Source: Spirochaetales bacterium (GTDB taxonomy: Bacteria; Spirochaetota; Spirochaetia; Treponematales; UBA12059). From it: a DNA stretch of 6,926 nucleotides. The stretch spans positions 1 to 6,926 of the forward strand of contig SPCK01000114.1 in NCBI GenBank assembly GCA_004525355.1, in the 5' to 3' direction. Numbering within the stretch: position 1 is the stretch's first letter; the number at the start of each line of letters is the position of its first letter. The position numbers and the translations under genes are program-made. A model generated the notes under the pieces. It was not told where the DNA came from and ran no database searches. It saw only the letters and a list, made by a program, of their open reading frames with translations. Of the stretch, positions 1 to 6,119 are shown piece after piece.

Positions 1-804
1 CGAGCCGGCCGGCTCGAGCCCGAAGCTGGCCGCGAAGGATTCATACTTGGGGCCGAACGGCTCCGGACCTGTCAAGTACATCAGATCGGGCCCCTCCGGT
101 CGAGATCTGTTGATACCGGGTCCGGCAAGCAGGACACGTCGCAATTGGGCTACGACGCCGTCACGCGAATCCACTATACGCACGCCGGGGCCGGCGACTT
201 GGGCGAACTCGGAGGCCAGGTACAGAAAATGGGTGCAAGCCAGGACGATGGCGTCCACACCCGCGTCGAGCATGAACTGCACGCTTGGCCGGACAGCCTC
301 AAGACGTTCGCCGGGAGTCGCCGAGAACAGATGATTCTCCACGAAATCGACCAAGCCCTGGTCACCCCTCCTGGCCACGAAACAATCCGGCGCCCAGCGC
401 GCGATCAGGTCGAGCACATACGGATCCTCGGCTGCGCGCGCGGTGGCAATGACGCCGATGCGGCGCAAACGGGAACTGGCCGCCGCGGGCTTGACGGCGG
501 GAACGGTTCCGATGATGGGCGTTTCGGGAAAGGCCCGCCTGAGTTCCTGCAACGCCGCCGCGGATGCCGTATTGCAGGCCACGGCGACGGCCTTGGGGCG
601 GTGGGTCCGTATCAACGCATCGACAGCGCTGAGGGCGAGGTCCACGACCTGCTCGCGCGACTTGGTGCCATACGGGAAACCGTCTCGGTCGGCAAGATAG
701 ACATAGCGCTCGGCCGGCAACAGCCTTTTCGCCACCTCGAGATACGGGAGGCCGCCTACGCCCGAATCATAGAAAGCGACAACCTGGTCATATTTCGTTT
801 TCAT
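1..804 (-). CDS. murI: Glutamate racemase MurI (3' end cut by window edge)
   Basis: Converts L-glutamate to D-glutamate, the second residue of the peptidoglycan stem peptide, in the cytoplasm without a cofactor. The frame stays open from the ATG at 804 to the window edge (268 codons). The family is usually about 255-290 aa, so only the extreme C-terminus should be missing. Family signatures are visible: the N-terminal DSGVGGL (residues 13-19), FPYG (43-46), the first catalytic cysteine in ACNTAS (Cys77), and the second in ACTHF (Cys190, followed by His192). Both members of the two-Cys acid/base pair are therefore present and an active enzyme is expected. The start is the only ATG that keeps the DSG motif at its usual distance from the N-terminus. 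The Shine-Dalgarno sequence is weak (an AGAG-like stretch about 6 bases upstream). The gene lies 87 bases downstream of a small Cys-rich gene on the same strand and is probably co-transcribed with it. Identification is by motif and is firm. Confidence 0.95.
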   Translation of the reverse strand, partial: MKTKYDQVVAFYDSGVGGLPYLEVAKRLLPAERYVYLADRDGFPYGTKSREQVVDLALSAVDALIRTHRPKAVAVACNTASAAALQELRRAFPETPIIGTVPAVKPAAASSRLRRIGVIATARAAEDPYVLDLIARWAPDCFVARRGDQGLVDFVENHLFSATPGERLEAVRPSVQFMLDAGVDAIVLACTHFLYLASEFAQVAGPGVRIVDSRDGVVAQLRRVLLAGPGINRSRPEGPDLMYLTGPEPFGPKYESFAASFGLEPAGS

Positions 805-843
805 CGTGTCTCTGGTATTCCTGTTTCGGGCGATCGTTCCGCT

Positions 844-900
844 TTCGGCTGACTGGGCGCAGGCTGAGCAGCCGACTTGGACAATACCCTGTCAGCCGAA
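844..900 (-). repeat. 10-bp inverted repeat with alternative pairing in the murI leader
   Basis: The arms TTCGGCTGAC (844-853) and GTCAGCCGAA (891-900) are perfect reverse complements separated by 37 bases. A third copy, CAGCCGA (869-875), can instead pair with TCGGCTG (845-851) as a 7-bp stem with a 17-base loop. In the minus-strand transcript the arm nearest murI could thus pair with either of two upstream arms. The first arm overlaps the stop codon (892-894) of the preceding small gene. No T-run follows on either strand, so it does not look like a rho-independent terminator. A role in mRNA processing, stability or murI translation is possible but inferred only. Confidence 0.5.
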
Positions 901-1170
901 TAGTCCATCAAAAGCGTTCTTGGCATCCTTGGCCTTGCGTTCCGGACCGCTGCCATCAGGAAGCGCGGCCAACGGAGAAAAATACTCGCAAAAATTCATC
1001 TTGTCCTTGTCGGGAACTTCTTCGGGTACGGTTTCGGCACAGTCCCGATATACGCCCGGCTTGTAGAAGCCGCAATGCCGACAAATGTGCAGATTCCGCC
1101 CGCATTCCGGACACAGGTCGCGAAAATGAATCTTCCCAGCCGGGAGCAAGGAGCCGCAGAACAGGCACAT
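892..1170 (-). CDS. Small Cys-rich, probably zinc-binding protein of unknown function
   Basis: A 92-aa protein with eight cysteines at residues 2, 5, 20, 23, 30, 33, 44 and 61. Three are CxxC knuckles (CLFC, CPEC, CRHC), the pattern of a compact zinc-ribbon protein, followed by a PDKDKMNFCEYF stretch (53-64) and a charged Gly/Ala/Lys-rich tail. There is no signal peptide or membrane segment, so it is probably cytosolic. I recall similar short proteins as conserved hypotheticals in spirochaetes, but no function is known to me. The start at 1170 is the only option: no ATG, GTG or TTG lies in frame upstream within 60 bases, and the first CxxC begins at residue 2. It has no usable Shine-Dalgarno sequence, and a promoter lies immediately upstream. 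It is followed after 87 bases by murI on the same strand, probably in one operon. A nucleic-acid or protein-binding role is only a guess. Confidence 0.8.
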   Translation of the reverse strand: MCLFCGSLLPAGKIHFRDLCPECGRNLHICRHCGFYKPGVYRDCAETVPEEVPDKDKMNFCEYFSPLAALPDGSGPERKAKDAKNAFDGLFG

Positions 1171-1176
1171 TCCCGC

Positions 1177-1205
1177 AGTGTACGACGGCAGGACGGTTTT
1201 GGCAA
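1177..1205 (-). promoter_or_regulatory. Sigma-70-type promoter for the Cys-rich gene and murI
   Basis: On the minus strand TTGCCA (1205-1200, 5 of 6 matches to consensus) is followed by a 17-base spacer and TACACT (1182-1177, 4 of 6). Transcription would start near 1170, which is the A of the start codon, so the message would have essentially no 5' leader. Seen by eye only. Confidence 0.5.
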
Positions 1206-1214
1206 GCGCGCCGC

Positions 1215-1243
1215 TTGATGGAGCCTGGCCAATGGGCTATCCT
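1215..1243 (+). promoter_or_regulatory. Sigma-70-type promoter for the pentapeptide gene
   Basis: TTGATG (1215-1220, 4 of 6), a 17-base spacer and TATCCT (1238-1243, 4 of 6). Transcription would start near 1250, leaving a leader of about 29 bases that contains the GGAGG ribosome binding site. It is divergent from, and does not overlap, the minus-strand promoter at 1177-1205. Confidence 0.45.
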
Positions 1244-1265
1244 GTGCCACGGTGCTACATACATT

Positions 1266-1270
1266 GGAGG
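1266..1270 (+). promoter_or_regulatory. Ribosome binding site fixing the start of the pentapeptide gene
   Basis: GGAGG lies 8 bases before the ATG at 1279. An in-frame ATG at 1252 lies upstream of this site, has no Shine-Dalgarno sequence and would fall almost at the predicted transcription start, so 1279 is preferred. Confidence 0.8.
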
Positions 1271-1278
1271 CAAACCCG

Positions 1279-1878
1279 ATGTTCGAGTTCAAACACTGCG
1301 CGAATTCCAGCTGCGACGCCACGGCTCTCTCCGGGGCCGAATACTGCGCGGTTCATCACCCCGACGTGAACGGGTTTACCGAAGGCGTCCTGTCGAGGCT
1401 CGCGGGATCCCAAACGATAAAAAGCCTCAACATGGCCGGCCTTCGCCTCGAAGGTGCCGATCTTTCCGGCAAGCGCTTCTTTGCATGTTCCTTTTCGCGT
1501 GCCATCCTCAAGAACACGATCTTCGCCGGAAGTACCTTCCGCATGTGCTTTTTCGATTTCTGCGAAATCGATTCCTGCGACTTCTCGGGAGTGGACGCCA
1601 TGTTCTGTTCATTCGCCGGGTCCCACTTGCTCAACGCAACCTTCGAGAACTCCGAATTGATCCACAACAACTTCGACGGCGTGAAAACCGTAGCCTGCAC
1701 CTTCAACTATTCCAACCTGTACAATTCCCGGTTCATTCTATCGGATTTTGAAAACACGGACTTCGTGGACTGCAATCTCAAGAAGGCTTACTTTCTTGAA
1801 AACCATGAGAAGAATGTTTCCTGGAAGTATTCAAACCTTCAGGAAGCGATACGCGAAACCGAGGATGTCGCCCAATGA
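1279..1878 (+). CDS. Pentapeptide-repeat protein with N-terminal Cys/His cluster
   Basis: A 199-aa protein. Residues 7-26 hold C-x4-C-x10-C-x2-H (Cys7, Cys12, Cys23, His26), a probable metal-binding knuckle. From about residue 46 to 175 the chain follows the five-residue periodicity of a right-handed quadrilateral beta-helix, with Phe or Leu at the central inward position (for example ADLSG, CSFSR, CDFSG, ATFEN, NNFDG, CTFNY, TDFVD). The repeats are unusually rich in Phe and Cys; the whole protein has ten Cys. No signal peptide or membrane segment is seen, so it is probably cytosolic. Pentapeptide proteins act as scaffolds or, in some cases, DNA mimics that protect gyrase; nothing here singles out either role. 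The last codons overlap the next gene as ATGA, so the two are translationally coupled and may act together. The start is set by GGAGG at 1266-1270. Family call firm, function unknown. Confidence 0.88.
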   Translation: MFEFKHCANSSCDATALSGAEYCAVHHPDVNGFTEGVLSRLAGSQTIKSLNMAGLRLEGADLSGKRFFACSFSRAILKNTIFAGSTFRMCFFDFCEIDSCDFSGVDAMFCSFAGSHLLNATFENSELIHNNFDGVKTVACTFNYSNLYNSRFILSDFENTDFVDCNLKKAYFLENHEKNVSWKYSNLQEAIRETEDVAQ

Positions 1879-2480
1879 CGGTGTTCTTCCATTACTCGCT
1901 TTTCGGATCCGCCAATGTCTACCTGGTCGGTAATGACGAGAGCAGAGAGGCCCTGCTGGTCGATCCTGCCGCCTTTACCATCGACCTGCTTGGGTTCATC
2001 GAGGAGAAGGGCTACGACATCACGTCCGTGCTCGTCACCCACAAGCATCCGCACCATGTGGCGGGCCTGGCCACGCTTCTGAAGATATACAACGCGCAGG
2101 TATACTCCAGCAACGCAGATATTGACGGAGTGCCCTGCCGCGTGGTGCACGATGGTGACACGTTTACCGCCTGCGGTATCGACATCCGCACCATATCGGT
2201 CCCCGGTCACAGCGCCGACTCCGTCGTGTTCCGTCTCGGCAAGATGCTGTTCACCGGTGACGCACTGTATTCCGGATTTATCGGCCGTACGATGAGCCAG
2301 TACAGCAACAGTCTGCTCAAGGACCAATTGAACCAGAAAATTCTGAACCAGGCCGATGATTGCATCGTGCTTCCCGGACACGGGCCACCTTCCTCCGTGG
2401 GAGCGGAACGATTGTTCAACGTCGGCTTTCGCCAGACCAAGGCGGAGGCCCGCAAGGCTCGCTACGATTTCTTCGTGTAA
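1875..2480 (+). CDS. Metallo-beta-lactamase-fold hydrolase (glyoxalase II-like) with altered metal motif
   Basis: A 201-aa, single-domain MBL-fold protein of the small glyoxalase II-like hydrolase type, without a signal peptide. Ligand motifs occur in order: THKHPHHVAG (residues 55-64), GHSADS (111-116; His112), FTGDAL (126-131; bridging Asp129) and LPGHGP (166-171; His169). In the first motif, canonical HxHxDH reads H56-K-H58-P-H60-H61, so the Asp that normally binds the second metal is His. The codon is CAC where GAC would give Asp. The second site may be changed, or the enzyme may work with one metal. The substrate cannot be told from sequence; thioester or persulfide hydrolysis is typical of relatives. 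Its ATG overlaps the stop of the pentapeptide gene (ATGA), indicating coupling. No terminator is seen after it, so read-through into the next gene is possible. Confidence 0.9.
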   Translation: MTVFFHYSLFGSANVYLVGNDESREALLVDPAAFTIDLLGFIEEKGYDITSVLVTHKHPHHVAGLATLLKIYNAQVYSSNADIDGVPCRVVHDGDTFTACGIDIRTISVPGHSADSVVFRLGKMLFTGDALYSGFIGRTMSQYSNSLLKDQLNQKILNQADDCIVLPGHGPPSSVGAERLFNVGFRQTKAEARKARYDFFV

Positions 2481-2540
2481 CACATATGGGATGTTTCCAT
2501 CTTGCAGGTTCTTTTGCATGCACGTTCGCGACTATTGGAT

Positions 2541-2546
2541 TATACT
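2541..2546 (+). promoter_or_regulatory. Possible -10 box upstream of the DUF2147 gene
   Basis: TATACT (5 of 6 matches) lies 53 bases before the ATG at 2600. No good -35 box is at the right distance: TTGCAT (2514-2519) is 21 bases away, and the correctly spaced hexamer at 2519-2524 matches poorly. An activator-dependent or weak promoter is possible. The 119-base gap from 2481 to 2599 holds nothing else clear except a small hairpin (GGCGAT at 2556-2561 with ATCGCC at 2573-2578). Confidence 0.4.
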
Positions 2547-2587
2547 GATCCTCAAGGCGATTCCCCCGGAACATCGCCGATCCATTT

Positions 2588-2593
2588 GAAGGA
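2588..2593 (+). promoter_or_regulatory. Strong ribosome binding site of the DUF2147 gene
   Basis: AAGGAG lies 6 bases before the ATG at 2600 and fixes that start. It is the best Shine-Dalgarno match in the window. Confidence 0.85.
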
Positions 2594-2599
2594 GTAGGT

Positions 2600-3130
2600 A
2601 TGAGAAGAACCAGATTGTTCGCGGTCGTCGTGCTTTTGATCATGGTAATCGGCACCGCCTCCGCGTTCGCGGACGATGTGCTGGGCGTATGGAAGATAAT
2701 CGACGACAAGACGGACAAGCCGACCGCGTTCGTGTACCTGTACATGTACAGCGGGAAGCTTTACGGAAGGATGATAGCGACGATAAACAAGGATACCGAC
2801 GTGATCGACGACACCATCGCGATCAAGAAGAAGCTGGCCGATGAACTGGCCGGCTCGCCCCCGATGTGCGGAGTCGATTTCGTGTACGAGCTCCAGCCCA
2901 AGGGAAAGGACTGGAAGGGTACGATCATCGATCCGAAGGATGGCAAGGTATACGATTGCACCATCAAACGCGATGGCTCCAAGCTGACCGTCCGCGGTTC
3001 GTTGCGAGGCACAGGCGGACTCCTTGGCCGCAATCAAACATGGTTGCTCTCGGGCAGCTACGAACTCCCCAGGGATTTCATCCTGCCGAATCCCGCAAGT
3101 TTCGTTCCCGTCATTCCGAGAAAAAAATAA
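2600..3130 (+). CDS. Exported DUF2147-family protein
   Basis: A 176-aa protein with a clear Sec signal peptide: a basic start (MRRTR), a hydrophobic core (residues 6-18) and an AFA-DD cleavage site near residue 24. There is no lipobox Cys, so a soluble periplasmic protein is expected. The mature part follows the DUF2147 pattern: GVW (29-31), a strand-rich SGKLYGRM (51-58), DWKGTIIDPKDGKVY (104-118), LTVRGSLRG (129-137) and LGRNQTW (142-148). Members are small beta-barrel exported proteins of unknown function. The CxxC pair often seen mid-domain appears here as a single Cys90, with another at Cys120, so any disulfide would be atypical. A 28-residue hydrophobic, Pro-rich tail follows the conserved Trp148. 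It is probably a substrate of the signal peptidases encoded nearby, as any Sec protein would be. The gene ends at a terminator 20 bases downstream. Family call fairly firm. Confidence 0.85.
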   Translation: MRRTRLFAVVVLLIMVIGTASAFADDVLGVWKIIDDKTDKPTAFVYLYMYSGKLYGRMIATINKDTDVIDDTIAIKKKLADELAGSPPMCGVDFVYELQPKGKDWKGTIIDPKDGKVYDCTIKRDGSKLTVRGSLRGTGGLLGRNQTWLLSGSYELPRDFILPNPASFVPVIPRKK

Positions 3131-3149
3131 CACTGCCCCGTCGTTGCCT

Positions 3150-3179
3150 GGCCGCCCATCCGGTATGGGCGGCCTTTTT
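3150..3179 (+). terminator. Rho-independent terminator after the DUF2147 gene
   Basis: A perfect 10-bp GC-rich stem (GGCCGCCCAT at 3150-3159, ATGGGCGGCC at 3165-3174) with a 5-base loop is followed at once by TTTTT (3175-3179). It ends the plus-strand transcript. On the minus strand the same hairpin has no adjoining T-run, so it is a poor terminator for the convergent hemW operon; the nearest minus-strand T-rich stretch lies about 20 bases further on. Confidence 0.93.
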
Positions 3180-3217
3180 GTATTCTGGGAGCCTGGACCC
3201 GACACACACACGGCGCT

Positions 3218-4411
3218 CTATACATGCCCGCCTGCCTTGTTTCCCTGCAAGGCGTCGAGACAGGCCACGAGAACGACGTTCAGGAGATCCATCCCTTCGT
3301 CGCTCGGAACGTAGCGACCTTCCCGGAGCGATACCAAGTGCGGATACCGGACCACGGCTTCCCCGAACGCGTCGGAAGGCTCCACACCGAAACGCTTTCT
3401 GAAATCCTCTACGCCGAGACCCTCGCTCGTACGCAGAGCCATCATGAGTACCTCGAACATGGCGTCGTCGGTTTCTATCGTACTGATGGTGCAGGAAGCC
3501 AAGGGATCGGAGGCGTAGAGCATATCATCGGCCGGATTGTCCAGACGAAGGAACCTGCCCCCATCAAGGCGCAGATTACCCGAGCCGGATGGCCCCAGCG
3601 CGAGCCAGTCTCCCATCCGCCAGTAGCGCTGATTGTGGCTGCATTCCTGACCTGGTTTGCACCAGTTCGACACTTCATATCGCTGATATCCCCGTCCGCG
3701 CAGCGTCTCCTTGGCCGCGACGTACCGCTCGTGCCGCTCGTCCTCTCCAGGCAAGGCGATTTCCCCTACGTCAGCGGCGCGCGCCATCGGTGATTCGTCG
3801 GACAGGGTGAGCTCGTACAGCGACACATGGCTGAACCCCAGATCGGCAAGATACCCGATATCACGGGCAAGGCCATCAACGCTCTGACCGGGCAATCCGT
3901 AGATCAGGTCCGCTGAGAGCCGGCCCCGCCATCGCGAAGCCAGTGTCTCCAGGCGCGCGCGGGTAGAATCAGCATTGCCCCGTCTGCGTGAGCAGTTCCT
4001 GGCGTCGTCCTCGAGACTCTGGACACCGACGCTGATCCTGTTCAGCCCCGCATCCGCCAGTACGGACAGCAGCGTGCTGTCGATATCTTCGGGATTGGCC
4101 TCCATGGTAGCCTCGATCGGCGTACGAGGCACGCCGGTCCCAGCCAGCAACCTGCCCAGGAGGCGGCTCAATTGAGGGACAGGCAGGAAACTGGGAGTTC
4201 CCCCGCCGATATAGAGCGTCTCATAGCCAGCAGGTCGGAAGATACGTTCCAGTCCGTCAAGGTGCCGCTCGACCGCCAGGATCCAACGCAGCCGCTCTTC
4301 GTCCGTCGGTATCGAGCTATGAAAATCACAGTATGCGCATCGCGACGCGCAGAAGGGAACGTGAACATACAGCGAGACCGGCCGCTGCGACAGGTCGATC
4401 GCGGGCATCAT
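3218..4411 (-). CDS. hemW: HemW-like radical SAM protein (HemN family)
   Basis: A 397-aa radical SAM protein. The 4Fe-4S cluster motif is C21-x3-C25-x2-C28, in the context YVHVPFCASRCAYCDF. The following DF, rather than a further Cys, points to HemW (haem chaperone) instead of HemN, the oxygen-independent coproporphyrinogen oxidase. Other family blocks are YIGGGTPS (67-74), EANPED, RISVGVQSLED, DLIYGLPGQ, YELTLSDESP, YEVSNW and HNQRYW, followed by a HemN C-terminal domain near residues 315-385. Length is normal for HemW. The block usually containing LGR.H reads NCSRRRGNAD, a divergence with no sign of frameshift. HemW binds haem and inserts it into respiratory targets; many such genes are misannotated as hemN. 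It is the last gene of the lepB-lepB-hemW operon: its ATG comes 2 bases after the preceding stop and lacks a Shine-Dalgarno sequence, so coupling is likely. A second ATG at 4408 is equally possible as the start. Confidence 0.9.
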   Translation of the reverse strand: MMPAIDLSQRPVSLYVHVPFCASRCAYCDFHSSIPTDEERLRWILAVERHLDGLERIFRPAGYETLYIGGGTPSFLPVPQLSRLLGRLLAGTGVPRTPIEATMEANPEDIDSTLLSVLADAGLNRISVGVQSLEDDARNCSRRRGNADSTRARLETLASRWRGRLSADLIYGLPGQSVDGLARDIGYLADLGFSHVSLYELTLSDESPMARAADVGEIALPGEDERHERYVAAKETLRGRGYQRYEVSNWCKPGQECSHNQRYWRMGDWLALGPSGSGNLRLDGGRFLRLDNPADDMLYASDPLASCTISTIETDDAMFEVLMMALRTSEGLGVEDFRKRFGVEPSDAFGEAVVRYPHLVSLREGRYVPSDEGMDLLNVVLVACLDALQGNKAGGHV

Positions 4412-4413
4412 CG

Positions 4414-5136
4414 TTAGTTGAACGGCTGACGCTTGAAGGGCCAGTAGCAGAATGCTACCTTTCCCAGTATGTGGTCGGCGGAAATGGGACCGAACAAACG
4501 CGAATCCGAGAAGCTCAGCCTATCGTCACCGATGACAAAGTATTCATCGGGCCCAAGCTGTTTGTCGGGGAACGTCCCCGACAACGGCAGCTCGTCCGTC
4601 CACCCATCCGGCAGTCGCTTGGTGCGAATATCGTAGGACAGGCCGGACACTTCATATTCGGTAAGGTAATGGCCGGTGCCGGCTACCCTGACCTGGATGA
4701 TGAAATCGTTCATGCGTACGCTGTCGCCGGGCAAGGCGACAACGCGTTTGATGAGCTTCGGACCGATAGCGTTCGCGAGTGACTTGATCGACCGCAGGGT
4801 AAGGAAATCGGATACATTGATCACGGCGGCCCGAACCCAGGGAATGGGTTCCGAGGACGGTGGCCTGATCAAGACCACGTCGCCTCGCATCGGACTCCTG
4901 ACGGCTATCTTGCCGCGCGCGAACAAGCGTTCAAGCCCATAGGCCGAAGGAAGCACGACCAGGCGGTCGCCCGGATGTATGCTCGGTTCCATGGTCACCG
5001 ATACCGCCGCGACTGACGTGACCAGGTACGTATCGATGAACTGGAAAAGGATAAAGAAGATGATCAGAAACTGGATACTCCTGAACAGGCGTTGTCGGCG
5101 ATGGCGTGCCGTCTGGAACGATTCCAAGCGCTTCAT
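4414..5136 (-). CDS. lepB: Second signal peptidase I paralogue (S26), Thr at the nucleophile position
   Basis: A 240-aa S26-family inner-membrane protein with one N-terminal transmembrane segment (about residues 20-42) and the catalytic domain expected outside. Box B reads S46-V-T-M-E-P-S-I. In family numbering the nucleophile directly precedes Met, and here that residue is Thr48 (codon ACC), while Ser46 sits at the E. coli Ser88 position. The Lys block is intact (LIKRVVALPGD, Lys130). The last box is GDDRLSFSDSR (203-213) where GDNRDNSxDSR is usual, so Phe209 sits at the E. coli Ser278 position while the Asp-Ser-Arg end is kept. It could be a Thr-dependent peptidase, one with specialised substrates, or an inactive partner of the neighbouring paralogue. 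The start follows the upstream stop by 8 bases, with an AGGCGG-like site overlapping that stop. It is 2 bases ahead of hemW. The fold is certain, activity is uncertain. Confidence 0.88.
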   Translation of the reverse strand: MKRLESFQTARHRRQRLFRSIQFLIIFFILFQFIDTYLVTSVAAVSVTMEPSIHPGDRLVVLPSAYGLERLFARGKIAVRSPMRGDVVLIRPPSSEPIPWVRAAVINVSDFLTLRSIKSLANAIGPKLIKRVVALPGDSVRMNDFIIQVRVAGTGHYLTEYEVSGLSYDIRTKRLPDGWTDELPLSGTFPDKQLGPDEYFVIGDDRLSFSDSRLFGPISADHILGKVAFCYWPFKRQPFN

Positions 5137-5144
5137 GTGTCCGC

Positions 5145-6110
5145 CTAGCGTATTCCGCCGACTCGCGGCAGGGGCCAGTATACGAACAGCGCATGTCCCA
5201 GCACCTTCTTGAGGTTCACCGCCCCAAACCAGCGCGCGTCCTTTGAGTTGTCCCTGTTGTCGCCCATGGTAAAGATACGCCCGTCGGGAATGTACCAGCC
5301 GAGACGTAGTTTCCTGTCCTCGGCAACCACCCGGAATTGGTGGGGATAGGCCGACGACAGCTCGTTCATCCGGGCGGTATTGAAGGCCGCCTCGTCATAG
5401 AGCCGCGGGGAACCGTTCGCTTCGGATGGAATGAGCCCCATCTCGAGATACGCCGCGTTGACGCCCGCCTGCGCTATGCCATCATAATCATTGGGGGCAA
5501 TAAGGCGACTGATCGGGTACGATCCGCCGCCGCTCGCCATATACTGTCGCTCGGGAACCCAGTCGCCCAAACCGCGGAAACGGTATTCCATCTCGCCGTT
5601 CCGCACACGCATGATGTCTCCGCCCACGCCGACCGCTCGCTTGATCAGGTAGTGAACCCGTTGCTCGCCGTTCTCGTCGCGATCGATATCGACCATCGTC
5701 AACGTGGCCATGTAGATGAATTGCTGGAGTATGGTGAATACCGGGCCGCGCGACAGGTACGACGGATTCTCGAAAACAACGACCTCGCCTCTGCGGGCTT
5801 CGCGAAATCCGTCGATCTTGGCCAACCCGGGCAGGATCTCAGGGCCGTAGACCAGCTTGTTCACGAAAATCATGTCGCCGACCTCGAGCGTGCCGGACAT
5901 TGACGCCGTGGGGATGCGGTACATCTGGAACAGGTACTGGTTTATGACGAGCACCATGCAGACCGCCCAGAGGATCGCCTCGAGCCAGTCGCGAAGCCAG
6001 TGCTTGGATTGTTGCTTGAGCTTGAGTGCGAGCCGCCTGCGTTTCCTGGCGGTAAGCACCCGTTCAGTGAAATTTTTAAGGGACTCAAGGAAACTGGTTT
6101 TCTGCTTCAT
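5145..6110 (-). CDS. lepB: Signal peptidase I (LepB), catalytic residues present
   Basis: Cleaves signal peptides from exported proteins at the outer face of the inner membrane. The 321-aa length is close to the E. coli enzyme. A very basic N-terminus (ARKRRRLALKLK) precedes one transmembrane segment (about residues 43-62). Box B is IPTASMSGTLEVGD, giving nucleophile Ser70 before Met71; the usual Pro after SM-x is Gly73. The general-base block is YLIKRAVGVGGD (Lys157). The final box is GDNRDNSKDAR (283-293), with the Ser278 and Asp280 equivalents present as Ser289 and Asp291. About 125 residues lie between the Lys and the last box, an insertion of the size found in Gram-negative enzymes (the non-catalytic beta domain). 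It is the first gene of a minus-strand operon with the second paralogue and hemW. The start codon lacks a good Shine-Dalgarno sequence and lies directly below a possible promoter. Confidence 0.95.
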   Translation of the reverse strand: MKQKTSFLESLKNFTERVLTARKRRRLALKLKQQSKHWLRDWLEAILWAVCMVLVINQYLFQMYRIPTASMSGTLEVGDMIFVNKLVYGPEILPGLAKIDGFREARRGEVVVFENPSYLSRGPVFTILQQFIYMATLTMVDIDRDENGEQRVHYLIKRAVGVGGDIMRVRNGEMEYRFRGLGDWVPERQYMASGGGSYPISRLIAPNDYDGIAQAGVNAAYLEMGLIPSEANGSPRLYDEAAFNTARMNELSSAYPHQFRVVAEDRKLRLGWYIPDGRIFTMGDNRDNSKDARWFGAVNLKKVLGHALFVYWPLPRVGGIR

Positions 6111-6119
6111 CGGGACAAA

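Noticed and set aside
145..852. A 235-codon plus-strand open frame across murI
   Set aside because: It lies antisense to a motif-complete glutamate racemase, has low-complexity Arg/Gly-rich content and no ribosome binding site; it is a GC-rich shadow.
3121..3130. A run of seven A's at the DUF2147 stop as a programmed frameshift site
   Set aside because: The alternative frame gives no plausible protein extension and runs into the terminator hairpin.
3150..3179. The hairpin as a bidirectional terminator
   Set aside because: Only the plus strand has an adjoining T-run; on the minus strand the hairpin is followed by a mixed GC-rich sequence.
2552..3211. A 219-codon minus-strand open frame across the DUF2147 gene
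   Set aside because: The plus strand there has a strong ribosome binding site, signal peptide and family motifs; the antisense frame also runs through the terminator.
3201..3211. A short (AC)n tract as a phase-variable repeat
   Set aside because: Only about five units, lying outside any gene and promoter.
3224..3793. A 189-codon plus-strand open frame across hemW, and a similar 188-codon one at 5337-5903 across lepB
   Set aside because: Both are antisense to genes with intact catalytic motifs and show no domain features or start signals of their own.
3960..4020. A frameshift in hemW where the LGR.H motif is expected
   Set aside because: Reading the other frames does not restore the motif, and the residues on both sides align naturally in the main frame; it is better explained as divergence.
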